This document shows, one piece after another, positions 8,391-15,551 of a stretch of 64,000 nt of DNA. The notes beneath the pieces were generated by a model that saw only the letters and a list, made by a program, of their open reading frames with translations, was not told the DNA's origin and ran no database searches. Each line of letters starts with the position of its first letter. The first letter of the stretch is position 1. The position numbers and the translations under genes were made by a program. Source of the DNA: Microvirga ossetica (lineage in GTDB: Bacteria > Pseudomonadota > Alphaproteobacteria > Rhizobiales > Beijerinckiaceae); the NCBI RefSeq assembly GCF_002741015.1, contig NZ_CP016620.1, positions 62,001 through 126,000 on the forward strand, given 5' to 3'.

Positions 8391-8495
8391 GGCTGTCCAA
8401 AATGGTCAAATGATTGACCCAAGCGATCAAGCACGACGCTCTGGTCGAGTTAAATTGAGACTATGGAAATGACGTCCACCAGTCAAAACTTAAGC
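8391..8495 (+). repeat. Diverged duplicate of the AraC-gene upstream region
   Basis: The segment contains TGTCCAAAATGG, CCAAGCGATCAAGCACG and ATGGAAATGACGTCC, matching in order the region 4990-5085 (TGTCCCAAACTGCC, ACAAGCGAACAAGCACG, ATGGAAATGCCGTCC). The duplicate start codon at 8463 opens only a ten-codon frame, so the second AraC-type copy has lost its coding part. In both places a dispersed repeat immediately precedes the block. Confidence 0.6.
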
Positions 8496-8557
8496 TAGTT
8501 GATGGCGAGGCGCCGCAAGCGTCCAGTGATTGATCCAGACAGGAACGGGGTCGCATC

Positions 8558-8764
8558 TTGCCGCGCTACTTCTTCCATACCCTTATTGACGACCGGCTGA
8601 TCTGGGATGCGGCCGGACAGGAATTGCCGAGCCTCTTGAGCCTCGAGGATCGAGAACTGACCCTGGCCGTCTGGTCCGAGGTGTTCGACCGGCAAGGCCG
8701 GGTAAGCCGGAGTTTCGTGATCACCGACGAGATCGGCAAGGTGCTGTTCGTCACCTCTCGATGA
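8558..8764 (+). CDS. DUF6894-family small protein
   Basis: A 68-residue protein beginning MPRYFFHTLIDDRLIWDAAG, with a typical DUF6894 opening (MPRYFFH). The start is TTG at 8558, with AGGAACGGGG ending eight bases upstream as ribosome-binding site. The C-terminal half (SRSFVITDEIGKVLFVTSR) is a beta-rich segment seen in this family. The family is abundant in Methylobacteriaceae and uncharacterised. A truncated relative lies at 55892-56047. Confidence 0.72.
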   Translation: MPRYFFHTLIDDRLIWDAAGQELPSLLSLEDRELTLAVWSEVFDRQGRVSRSFVITDEIGKVLFVTSR

Positions 8765-8797
8765 TTGTCTTTCCCCCTCTGGATGAGGAGAGCCGCG

Positions 8798-8965
8798 ATG
8801 GTGAGGTTTCCGATGTTCGGGTTTTCACGCCGGGTCGAGGACACGGTGGCGCGGGCCATGGCCATCCTCAAGACGCGGGAGGACCATACGTCCAGACAGC
8901 TCTTGGCCCGCCCTTCAACACCGGCGGTCAAGCCCATAAAGGCTCGCTACTGGCGTCAGGAATGA
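8798..8965 (+). CDS. Small basic hypothetical protein
   Basis: A 55-residue frame starting at ATG 8798, with GAGGAGAG upstream at good spacing. The sequence MVRFPMFGFSRRVEDTVARA, followed by MAILKTREDHTSRQLLARP, is amphipathic and basic with no membrane segment. I do not recognise a family. It lies 33 bp after the DUF6894 gene and could be co-transcribed. Confidence 0.45.
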   Translation: MVRFPMFGFSRRVEDTVARAMAILKTREDHTSRQLLARPSTPAVKPIKARYWRQE

Positions 8966-9161
8966 CAATCTGTTCGCAGAAATCGGCTCATCGGAAATTT
9001 GCCGCCGAGAATGAAACGCGCAGCCAGGGGCGTCTTGGACCCTCAGCCAGGGCGTCTTTCCCGCTTTGGAGGCAATGGAGCGAGGTCGGGATGATACGCA
9101 ACGCGCCCGGTACACGCATTATGAAACCGCCAAGATAAACTTTCCGTAGCGGCTTCAGCGC

Positions 9162-9194
9162 GGTTTCATACTGCGCGTTATGCGAATTACGCGC
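9162..9194 (+). repeat. Dispersed ~33-bp repeat, copy 6
   Basis: The copy reads GGTTTCATACTGCGCGTTAT, then GCGAATTACGCGC. It overlaps the stop codon (9187-9189) of the minus-strand alpha-CTD-like gene and supplies its last codons. Confidence 0.7.
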
Positions 9195-9435
9195 ACCATG
9201 TTGCCTGCAGCATCTCACCTACTATCTGCTCTTTAGGTGGTGCGACACGGGCGAGGGCCTCCCGGATCACTTCCGCCATCCTGGGTTCGATCCCCTCGAC
9301 CTGCTCGAGCCGGTCAGCAATATCCACGAGCTGCTCAAGGGTCTGGATCTTCTCCCGCTGAAGCACGTCCCAGGCGACGGGAGGCAGATAGAGACCGCTG
9401 ATGGGCCCTGCGCAGGTGTCGTAGAAACGAGGCAT
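9187..9435 (-). CDS. RNA polymerase alpha-CTD-like small protein
   Basis: From ATG 9435 the product has 82 residues starting MPRFYDTCAGPISGLYLPP. Residues about 17-65 (LPPVAWDVLQREKIQTLEQL, then VEGIEPRMAEVIREALARV) match the helix-hairpin-helix layout of the C-terminal domain of the RNA polymerase alpha subunit (pattern LPxRAxxxLxxxGIxTxxxL...GxGxxxxxEI). No N-terminal polymerase-assembly domain is present. It could bind DNA or transcription factors as a stand-alone domain; this is inference from fold pattern. The frame could extend to 9519, but the internal ATG fits the domain start better. Confidence 0.65.
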   Translation of the reverse strand: MPRFYDTCAGPISGLYLPPVAWDVLQREKIQTLEQLVDIADRLEQVEGIEPRMAEVIREALARVAPPKEQIVGEMLQATWCA

Positions 9436-9554
9436 CGGACGCTCCCGGTTGATGGGCGCGCCAGTCTCCCGAGAGATCAGGAAGGCGGGAAAGCGACGCA
9501 AGCAGAAACGGAGCGCCAAAGGCTCGCAGCCGATGGCGCTCCAAGAGGTAATGG

Positions 9555-9875
9555 TTAGCCCTGGACGTTAAACATGTCGGCGTCCTGGCTCGTGAACGCG
9601 AGGGCGTCACCGCCATCGCCGAAGAGGCCGAGACCGCCGACCGCCGTGGTGTCGGCCACCTGCGTGATCGGGCTGGCATTGACGTTAAGGTCAGGACCGT
9701 AGTCATAACCACCACCCCACGGGAAGTGGTTGTCGCCCAGCTGGATGTTCGAGCTGTCGGCGTGCTGGCTCGTCACCGCGGTGGCATCACCACCATCACC
9801 GAAGATGCCGGGTCCACCAACAGCAGTCGTGGTAGCGACTTGAGTGATCGGGCTGGCATTGACGTTGATGTCCAT
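9555..9875 (-). CDS. Two-repeat glycine-rich protein, unknown function
   Basis: A 106-residue protein from ATG 9875, with AGAGGA eight bases upstream. It consists of two copies of a roughly 45-residue unit with the core NVNASPITQVA, TTAVGG and GxFGDGGDA, ending in a TSQxAD segment, joined by a linker (DNHFPWGGGYDYGP). There is no signal peptide, Cys or membrane segment. The repeat resembles low-complexity Asn/Gly/Asp-rich structural or calcium-interacting proteins, but no such function can be assigned. Strong SD and repeat conservation argue that it is expressed. Confidence 0.6.
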   Translation of the reverse strand: MDINVNASPITQVATTTAVGGPGIFGDGGDATAVTSQHADSSNIQLGDNHFPWGGGYDYGPDLNVNASPITQVADTTAVGGLGLFGDGGDALAFTSQDADMFNVQG

Positions 9876-10271
9876 GAGATAATCCTCTGCAAGTAAGTGT
9901 TGCGCTTCATACCGCCTGAGATGCGTTTCTCGGTTGGCGATGATTGGACTTTGAACTACTTTGCAGACTGGGACTGTGAACTGGATCACACAGGCGAAAT
10001 GCTTATTTTTGCGGAGCCGCGCATGAGAAGGCGACCGCTGTCGCGCAGTCCATGAGCCTTGCCACGCGAGGAGGCCTATTCCCCAGAAGGGGGCGTCACC
10101 CCTCGTGTGTGCGTAAAGATGCAGCGCAATACGGTTCAGCCTCGGGCAAGGGCGCCCGATGACCTGACGCGCAGTGCTCAAGGATTTTCGCGGATAAAGC
10201 GCCTGTGTGAGCTGGCTCACAGTTTTCGAGCCGGAGAAAAGTTAGTTTCAAACCATCCTATCTAGCAACTC
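9876..10271. other. Non-coding stretch upstream of the two-repeat gene
   Basis: I see no convincing gene in these 396 bp. They should contain the promoter of the minus-strand gene that starts at 9875. The end of the stretch runs into a terminator-like hairpin for plus-strand transcripts, so a short plus-strand RNA is possible. Confidence 0.4.
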
Positions 10272-10305
10272 AAACGCCCCAGATCGCGACTGGGGTGTTT
10301 CTTTG
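10272..10305 (+). terminator. Rho-independent terminator-like hairpin
   Basis: The stem AACGCCCCAG and CTGGGGTGTT encloses the loop ATCGCGA and is followed by TCTTT. There is no clear plus-strand gene immediately upstream, so it may end a small RNA. Confidence 0.6.
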
Positions 10306-10310
10306 CCTCC

Positions 10311-10343
10311 AATTCCATACAGGGAGTTCTGCGAAATCGCGCC
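10311..10343 (+). repeat. Dispersed ~30-bp repeat, copy 7
   Basis: The copy reads AATTCCATACAGGGAGTTCT, then GCGAAATCGCGCC. It is intergenic, just after the terminator hairpin, and is the last copy in the window. Confidence 0.7.
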
Positions 10344-10426
10344 CTCACGCGCGCACAGACGAACCGCCGTCGATATGAAGCAGATCACAGTCACCGTCTA
10401 CGACGTCGTTCAAGATACGTCACCGC

Positions 10427-10435
10427 TGGGCCGAG
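10427..10435 (+). repeat. Target-site duplication, left copy
   Basis: TGGGCCGAG, identical to 12108-12116, directly abuts the left inverted repeat of the IS4-type element. Confidence 0.92.
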
Positions 10436-12107
10436 CTTTCAATTACCCATAGATTTGCGCCCCAATCCTAGCGCCGAGTTCGATATCCATCAGGCGGGAT
10501 AGTCCTCTCCACATGACGGTGTTTCCTGGCGGAGGATCATGGCCACGGGCAAGGTAGCCGCCCATGCGGGCGATCTTAGTTAAATAGTAGGCGAGCGTCT
10601 TGCTCCGCAGCAGCACCTGGCCCTTGTCTCGCACCAGCTCGTCGAGCAGGTCCATTTCCAAGTCCGTCAAGGCCAGCCGCGGCGGCACGTCCGGAACAAC
10701 ACGATTGAGCATCGTCATCCAGAAGATCCGCCAGCTCAGGATGCAGTAGATGCTGAGCAGGTTCACCAGGCGCTCGGCCGTTCTCAGCTTGGTCTCCTCC
10801 GCTCGGCACCCGGACTTGAGGATCTTGTGGAACAGCTCGACCTTCCAGCGCATGGCGTACCAGTCGAGCATCTGGATCGCGTCCGCGCGGGATCGTACCG
10901 GCAGATCCGTGATCAGCTTCCAGTCGATCCGCGCCCGGTCTTTGGGTGGATGACGCTCCTGTGCGTGGATCACCGTCAGGCTCAGGGCTGGATAGCGCTT
11001 CTGCTTGCCGATCGGAGGCAGGATGTGGATCCGGCGGTATTTGAGCTCTACGGTGGCAAGGCTCACATCGCCTTTCGGGCTGCGAACTTCGACCTGATGC
11101 CGTCCTTTGACCTTCACCTCTGCCATCTCGTCCGCGATGGTGTGCTGGCCATCGCCCGCCAACCGATCCACGCAGGTTCGGACCAGGAAGTGCGTGCTCA
11201 GAGCCTGAGCCGTGCAGAAGAACTCGTCGATGTCGTTCTCCCGGTCGCCGATATGGATGCAGCGCTCAGGAGCACCGAACAGCGCCACGGACTGCCTCAT
11301 GCACTCCAGCCAGCGGATACTCTCCTTCTGATCGATGGGCACCCGGGTCGGGTTGATCTTGCGTTTGAGCGTCCGGGCGCCCTTGAACTGAGGCCTCGTC
11401 CAAAACTTGATCGCCGAAAGCCCCAGCGGCAGCCCATCCGCGGTCACAGCCAGGCAAGAGTGCATGAGCAGCCCGCAGACCGTGTGCATCCTGGAGCGAC
11501 CTTCCTTGTCCCGGCCGCTGTTGACCCGGCGGGTCGCACCAATCCGTTCAGGCTGTGCTCTTTCGTAGGACAGTTCGGTTGTGTCCTGAATGACCAAGAT
11601 AGGGCCACCGAAGGCGGCAAAGCGGGTTCGGGTGGCTTGGAAATGGCCCTGAAGGATCTCATGGTCGGAAACTTTGGGATTGGACAGGAAGCGGTAGGCC
11701 GCTTTGGTGTTAGCCCAATCCTGGCAGGCCAGCGGAAGGCTGCCGCCAATGGCACCGGCCATGTGGGTCAGGAGCTTGCGCAGGCGCTGGCCGAGACGAT
11801 TGTCCCGAAAGCGGCACCCAGCGAGTTCCTGATCGACCCAGGAAATAACATTGGCTGCCTCTCCCAGAGGATGCGTCGGAAGAGACGTCTTTGTCATGGC
11901 CCAGCTCCCGCGCCGCCTCGTGGGAGCGAATAGGAGGCCGTCCGGCGTATGCCCGGCGCGCAGAGATCAGCGAGATCACGGGAAAGCCGAGACAGAGCCC
12001 TGTCCATGGGACACCTCTCACAGATGAGGAGATGCTCACCAAGGAATCACGCTTGGTGCTGGTCAGGCAAGCACTGCTGCTAAGTCAGAAATGTGGGTAA
12101 TTGAAAG
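10436..12107 (-). mobile_element. IS4-family (IS50-like) insertion sequence with 9-bp target duplication
   Basis: The terminal inverted repeats are exact over 14 bp: CTTTCAATTACCCA at 10436-10449 and its complement at 12094-12107. They are flanked by direct repeats TGGGCCGAG at 10427-10435 and 12108-12116. Nine-base duplications are typical of IS50-type elements. The element is 1672 bp and encodes one transposase. It is the only element in the window with a clear target duplication. Confidence 0.93.
10443..11897 (-). CDS. IS4-family transposase (Tn5/IS50 type)
   Basis: A 484-residue transposase, close to the size of the Tn5 enzyme. The catalytic residues can be read off as DTTE in ILVIQDTTELSY, D in HIGDRENDI, and the YREK signature Y(2)R(3)E(6)K in YAMRWKVELFHKILK. 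The N-terminal region (DNRLGQRLRKLL, followed by WANTKAAYRFLSNPKV) matches the IS4 DNA-binding domain. The frame is intact and the flanks show a target duplication, so it may be active and recent. Confidence 0.93.
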   Translation of the reverse strand: MTKTSLPTHPLGEAANVISWVDQELAGCRFRDNRLGQRLRKLLTHMAGAIGGSLPLACQDWANTKAAYRFLSNPKVSDHEILQGHFQATRTRFAAFGGPILVIQDTTELSYERAQPERIGATRRVNSGRDKEGRSRMHTVCGLLMHSCLAVTADGLPLGLSAIKFWTRPQFKGARTLKRKINPTRVPIDQKESIRWLECMRQSVALFGAPERCIHIGDRENDIDEFFCTAQALSTHFLVRTCVDRLAGDGQHTIADEMAEVKVKGRHQVEVRSPKGDVSLATVELKYRRIHILPPIGKQKRYPALSLTVIHAQERHPPKDRARIDWKLITDLPVRSRADAIQMLDWYAMRWKVELFHKILKSGCRAEETKLRTAERLVNLLSIYCILSWRIFWMTMLNRVVPDVPPRLALTDLEMDLLDELVRDKGQVLLRSKTLAYYLTKIARMGGYLARGHDPPPGNTVMWRGLSRLMDIELGARIGAQIYG

Positions 12108-12116
12108 TGGGCCGAG
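12108..12116 (+). repeat. Target-site duplication, right copy
   Basis: TGGGCCGAG, identical to 10427-10435, directly follows the right inverted repeat. Confidence 0.92.
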
Positions 12117-12174
12117 ACCTCACGCGAAAAGGAACATCTATGGCTCATCTGCTCAAATGGATCCTTGTCCCAGC

Positions 12175-12997
12175 GGTACTGTCAACTTGATGTCTGGGAG
12201 ACCAAGCTGCCACAGGGAAGCCTCCATGTCAGTCCAAATCAGCCAACCAAGGCAGCACCGGTCGCATCGCGCCAAGTGGCGAAGGCGTGATCACGTACAG
12301 TCCGGTACTCATTGGCAGACAGGCGATGACGGCGGAGTTGGAAGTGATTGTGGATCGGAGAATGAGTGGCGAGAAATTGCTGGGCCTGCCGGGCTGACTT
12401 GAACCGCCGCATGTGGCGTTCTCGCCGTCGGGTGGGTTGGTGCGAGACCTCACAGCGGTTGTTGAGATACCGGCTCTGCCGATGTTCCACGCCCGGCAGG
12501 ATTTCACGTTTGGCGGCACCATAGGATCCGAGTTTATCGGTCACGATCACCCTGGGCGCGTAGCACAAACCCTTCAGCAGCTTGCGAAAGAAGCGCTTCG
12601 CCGCCTTCGTGTTGCGGCGGCTCTGGATCAGCACATCGAGCACGTTGCCATGCTGATCAATGGCTCGCCAGAGATAATGCAGTTTGCCCCGGATGCGCAC
12701 GAACACCTCATCGAGAAACCATTTGTCCCCGGGCTGCTGCCGCCTCCGCTTCAGGGTCTTGGCGTAGGTGCGTCCGAAGCGCAGGCTCCACTCGCGGATC
12801 GTCTCATAGCTGACCTCTATACCCCGAGCGGCCAAGATCAGCTCAACTTCACGCAAGCTCAGGCTGAAGCAGTGATATAACCAAACGGCCTGATGGATGA
12901 TCTCAGCCGGAAAGCGGAAGCCGCGGTAGGGGTTGGACGTGGTGCTCATACCCGCGACCCTGCCACAGGCGCCGACCTAAGCCAACTTGACAGTACC
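12175..12997 (-). mobile_element. IS6-family insertion sequence (copy B)
   Basis: The inverted ends are GGTACTGTCAACTTGA at 12175-12190 and, reverse-complemented, GGTACTGTCAAGTTGG at the right end (12982-12997). Length is 823 bp. The flanking 8-mers GTCCCAGC and TCCACCGT do not match. Confidence 0.85.
12239..12949 (-). CDS. IS6-family transposase
   Basis: A 236-residue IS6 transposase with the DDE residues in WFLDEVFVRI, IVTDKLGSY and NRCEVSHQPTRRRE, and an N-terminal HTH (LSLREVELILAARGIEVSYE). It is closest in this window to the transposase at 22649 and differs clearly from the 232-residue group at 33009, 46115 and 56080. The frame is intact. Confidence 0.92.
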   Translation of the reverse strand: MSTTSNPYRGFRFPAEIIHQAVWLYHCFSLSLREVELILAARGIEVSYETIREWSLRFGRTYAKTLKRRRQQPGDKWFLDEVFVRIRGKLHYLWRAIDQHGNVLDVLIQSRRNTKAAKRFFRKLLKGLCYAPRVIVTDKLGSYGAAKREILPGVEHRQSRYLNNRCEVSHQPTRRRERHMRRFKSARQAQQFLATHSPIHNHFQLRRHRLSANEYRTVRDHAFATWRDATGAALVG

Positions 12998-13041
12998 TCC
13001 ACCGTCCTGATGGATGACGTAGCCTCTTCGGCTTACAGCAG

Positions 13042-14232
13042 TCAGGCACCAGGTGACGTTGTCTGAAGGCCGACCGGGGCGTCTCCTTCGTCCGGCAGAG
13101 TGAAGACCGCGCAGGGCGTAGCGATACCGCGCAATACGTGCTCGCCCAAAGGCATCAACGCCGTCGTCATTTCCGCCGCGACCGCGCCCGAGATCAGCAC
13201 GCTGCGACCGAGGGGCCTGCACAGCCCTTCGAGTCGGCAGACGAGGTTGACGGCAGGGCCGATCGCGGTGAAGTCCAGTCGACTGGCGGTGCCGATATTG
13301 CCCCACATCATTTCGCCAAGATGCAGGGCCATGCCGAAGGGGAGTGGCGGCCGGCCTTCGCGGCGGCGTGCCTGGTTGAGGTGGGCCATGCCCGCCTGGG
13401 CGGCACTGACGGAGCGCAGCGCGGCGTCGCAGGCCTCCGATGGGATCCGTTGGCCGATCGGAAAGATCGCCAATATGCCGTCGCCTGTGAATTTCAACAC
13501 TTCGCCGCCGAAGGCGTGAACGGCGCCGGCGATGCGGTCGAACCAAGCGTCGAGCGCGGCGACCACCGCCTCCGCAGGCAACGCCTCCGACAGCGCGGTA
13601 AAGCCGCGTAGATCGCCGTAGAGCAGGACCGCGCGGATGGTCTCGCCACTCCCGCGCCGCAATTGCCCGGCCAGCACCTGCGCCGCACTGCGTCGGCCGA
13701 GATAGGCCTCGAGCAGCGCCGCGAGGGTCGACCGCGTGGCAAGGACGGCGAGCGGCGGCGCAGCGAAACGCGCCGCCTGATGCAGCAGCCCAGCTTCGGC
13801 CGCGGTGAGTGGCCGTAAGAGAGCCCAGCCCAACACCGGGCTGTTCGAGCCTGGGCTGCCCGACGTCGGACCATCCGGTTCCGAGCCGGCGACACCCTCG
13901 ACCACCATTCCAGTGCCAAGGCCGACGAGCCAGTCGCGGCCGACATTTCCCTGCTCAGGCCCGGCGGGGCCAAGAGACCCGAAGCCGATGGCCTCGATCA
14001 CCGCTCCCGTTTCCGCCCGCCACAACCAGGTGCGGCGGGCGATGATCGGATGCGGAGCCGCCAGCGTCAGCGCACCGCCGGCGAGCGGCAATCCCTCGGT
14101 GATTAACTGCTCGCCGAGGGTCGCCAGGAAGGTGTCGGCGCCGGCCACGGTGCTAGCCGCATCGACCAGCCAGGCGAGGGCAGAGGGCAGTCGCATGCAG
14201 GAGATCATGGACTTGCGGCCGGCGCCTGTCAT
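13042..14232 (-). CDS. Class III adenylate/guanylate cyclase
   Basis: From ATG 14232 the protein has 396 residues. The C-terminal half is a class III nucleotide cyclase domain: first metal Asp in LLYGDLRGFTALSE, second in LKFTGDGILAIFP, and a later GNIGTASRLDFTAIG segment with conserved Asn/Arg-type positions. The N-terminal 170 or so residues look like a soluble sensory region with no recognised motif. It would make cAMP or cGMP in the cytoplasm. The frame extends to 14469, but upstream residues overlap the divergent promoter region, so I prefer an internal ATG (14232, 14208 or 14196). It is divergent from the SRPBCC gene. Confidence 0.85.
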   Translation of the reverse strand: MTGAGRKSMISCMRLPSALAWLVDAASTVAGADTFLATLGEQLITEGLPLAGGALTLAAPHPIIARRTWLWRAETGAVIEAIGFGSLGPAGPEQGNVGRDWLVGLGTGMVVEGVAGSEPDGPTSGSPGSNSPVLGWALLRPLTAAEAGLLHQAARFAAPPLAVLATRSTLAALLEAYLGRRSAAQVLAGQLRRGSGETIRAVLLYGDLRGFTALSEALPAEAVVAALDAWFDRIAGAVHAFGGEVLKFTGDGILAIFPIGQRIPSEACDAALRSVSAAQAGMAHLNQARRREGRPPLPFGMALHLGEMMWGNIGTASRLDFTAIGPAVNLVCRLEGLCRPLGRSVLISGAVAAEMTTALMPLGEHVLRGIATPCAVFTLPDEGDAPVGLQTTSPGA

Positions 14233-14362
14233 CGTCGTATTGTTACAAGACGTAGATTTCTTGCGCGAGAGGTGAATTGCACTAGGAATAGAGGACGCCA
14301 CGCCGGTCTCAAACACTCGGCCGACGTGAATATCGCTTGGCATTTGCCGAAGGACGTCTCCG

Positions 14363-14806
14363 ATGACTGAGCCGCTGGTGGTCCGGCGTGAGATCCAGAT
14401 CGCGGCACCGCCCGCGACCGTCTTCGCCTTCCTGATCGATCCGGAAAAGATCTTGCGCTGGATCGGCACGGAGGCGACCGTGGAGCCGCATCCCGGCGGC
14501 CTCTATCTCGTCAACGTCAGCGGCACAGACATCGCCCGCGGACAGTTCACTGAGGTCATCCCAATCCACCGCCTCGCCTACAGCTTTGGCTGGGAGGGGC
14601 GCGACAAGACGCCACCGGGATCGAGCCTGATCGAGATCGATCTGATCGACCAAGTCGGCGGGACGCTGTTGCGCATGACCCATAGCGGTCTGCCCGACGC
14701 GGAGGCCTGCGCCAGCCACGAGCAGGGCTGGACCCATTATCTTGGAAGGCTCGCCGTCGCCGCCGCCGGTGGCGACCCGGGACCCGACACGCCGCGTAAA
14801 TCGTGA
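14363..14806 (+). CDS. SRPBCC / AHSA1-type domain protein
   Basis: A 147-residue single-domain protein of the START/Bet v1-like SRPBCC superfamily. It begins VRREIQIAAPPATVFAFLID with PEKILRWIG, followed by GGLYLVNVSG and ends GWTHYLGRLAVAAAGG, the classic AHSA1 layout of a hydrophobic ligand cavity closed by a C-terminal helix. The ligand is unknown. It is transcribed away from the cyclase gene and is not obviously in an operon. Confidence 0.82.
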   Translation: MTEPLVVRREIQIAAPPATVFAFLIDPEKILRWIGTEATVEPHPGGLYLVNVSGTDIARGQFTEVIPIHRLAYSFGWEGRDKTPPGSSLIEIDLIDQVGGTLLRMTHSGLPDAEACASHEQGWTHYLGRLAVAAAGGDPGPDTPRKS

Positions 14807-15181
14807 TGACTGCATTGCAACGAGCGCACAGCTTCGCACGTGGTGTTTGCGGGCAAGGACGGGTTGCCAGAGAGATGATTGACATCTGAGTTTCTGACCC
14901 TGTGATGGTCTCCTTCTCGCTCAGGGCTGCCTTTGTCTCAAGTTCTGGAGTCGCCCGCGAAGTGGTCCCTCATTCGGTCCACTCTACGTTACACTTTGAC
15001 CCAGAGCTGGCTCTAGATGTGTCGAGGCAGCATGGTTTGTACCCGCCGCGGTTCTCTACGGCATTCAGTAGCAAAGACCACCAACCTGGATCCGGCTCCA
15101 TTTTCCAGGCGTAGGGTTCCCCTCAGGCCCGCCGGATGTCCGCCCGCAGCAGCTCCGAGGCAGAAACACTTAGCCATTGAC
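14807..15181. other. 375-bp stretch without a recognised gene
   Basis: I see no convincing gene here. The last 30 bp run into the palindromic operator of the ArsR-SRPBCC operon. Confidence 0.5.
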
Positions 15182-15208
15182 CTAACTATAGAGACTCAAT
15201 ATAGTTAG
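15182..15208 (+). promoter_or_regulatory. Palindromic operator of the ArsR-type regulator
   Basis: This is a perfect 9-bp inverted repeat, CTAACTATA and TATAGTTAG, separated by nine bases. It ends 5 bp before the ATG of the ArsR-type gene. Position and symmetry are those of an autoregulatory site for a dimeric winged-helix repressor. Binding is inferred. Confidence 0.72.
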
Positions 15209-15212
15209 CCAT

Positions 15213-15551
15213 ATGGGAAACAATCAGTCCGCACTGGACTCCGTCTTTCACGCGCTCGCCGATCCAACCCGCAGGGCCGTCATTCAGCGGCTCGGTCAAG
15301 GACCGGCGACAGTGAGTGAGCTGGCCGAGCCATTCGATATGGCTTTGCCGTCATTCGTGAAACATATCGCAGTGCTCGAAGCATCGGGTCTGGTTGGCTC
15401 CAAGAAAATCGGCCGTGTCCGCACGTGCACACTAAAGCCTAGGAAGCTGGCTGCTGCCGAACGGTGGTTTGGTGAACAACGTGCACTTTGGGAAAGCCGA
15501 TATCACAACCTCGACAACCTGTTATCAGGGCTGAGCGGAGAAAAACAATGA
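15213..15551 (+). CDS. ArsR-family winged-helix regulator
   Basis: A 112-residue ArsR/SmtB-type protein: ALADPTRRAVIQRL at the start of the wHTH, then PATVSELAEPFDMALPSFVK and HIAVLEASGLVGSKKIGRVR. It lacks the metal-binding CxC motif of ArsR and CadC, and fits the SdpR-like subgroup usually paired with SRPBCC proteins. The ATG overlaps nothing upstream and lies directly after the palindrome at 15182. The stop (TGA) overlaps the next start (ATGA), so the pair is translationally coupled. Confidence 0.9.
   Translation: MGNNQSALDSVFHALADPTRRAVIQRLGQGPATVSELAEPFDMALPSFVKHIAVLEASGLVGSKKIGRVRTCTLKPRKLAAAERWFGEQRALWESRYHNLDNLLSGLSGEKQ

Larger units (their letters stand above)
10375..12174 (+). pseudogene. 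Small gene interrupted by two insertion sequences
   Basis: If the IS4-type element and one copy of its 9-bp target duplication are removed, ATG 10375 opens a continuous frame across the junction: MKQITVTVYDVVQDTSPLGR, then DLTRKGTSMAHLLKWILVPA, running to the left end of the next IS6 copy at 12175. The 40 residues are plausible coding sequence but match nothing I know, and no good ribosome-binding site is visible. This is a reconstruction. Confidence 0.3.

Noticed and set aside
10827..11933. 368-codon open frame on the plus strand
   Set aside because: Antisense of the IS4 transposase, which shows the full DDE and YREK motifs.
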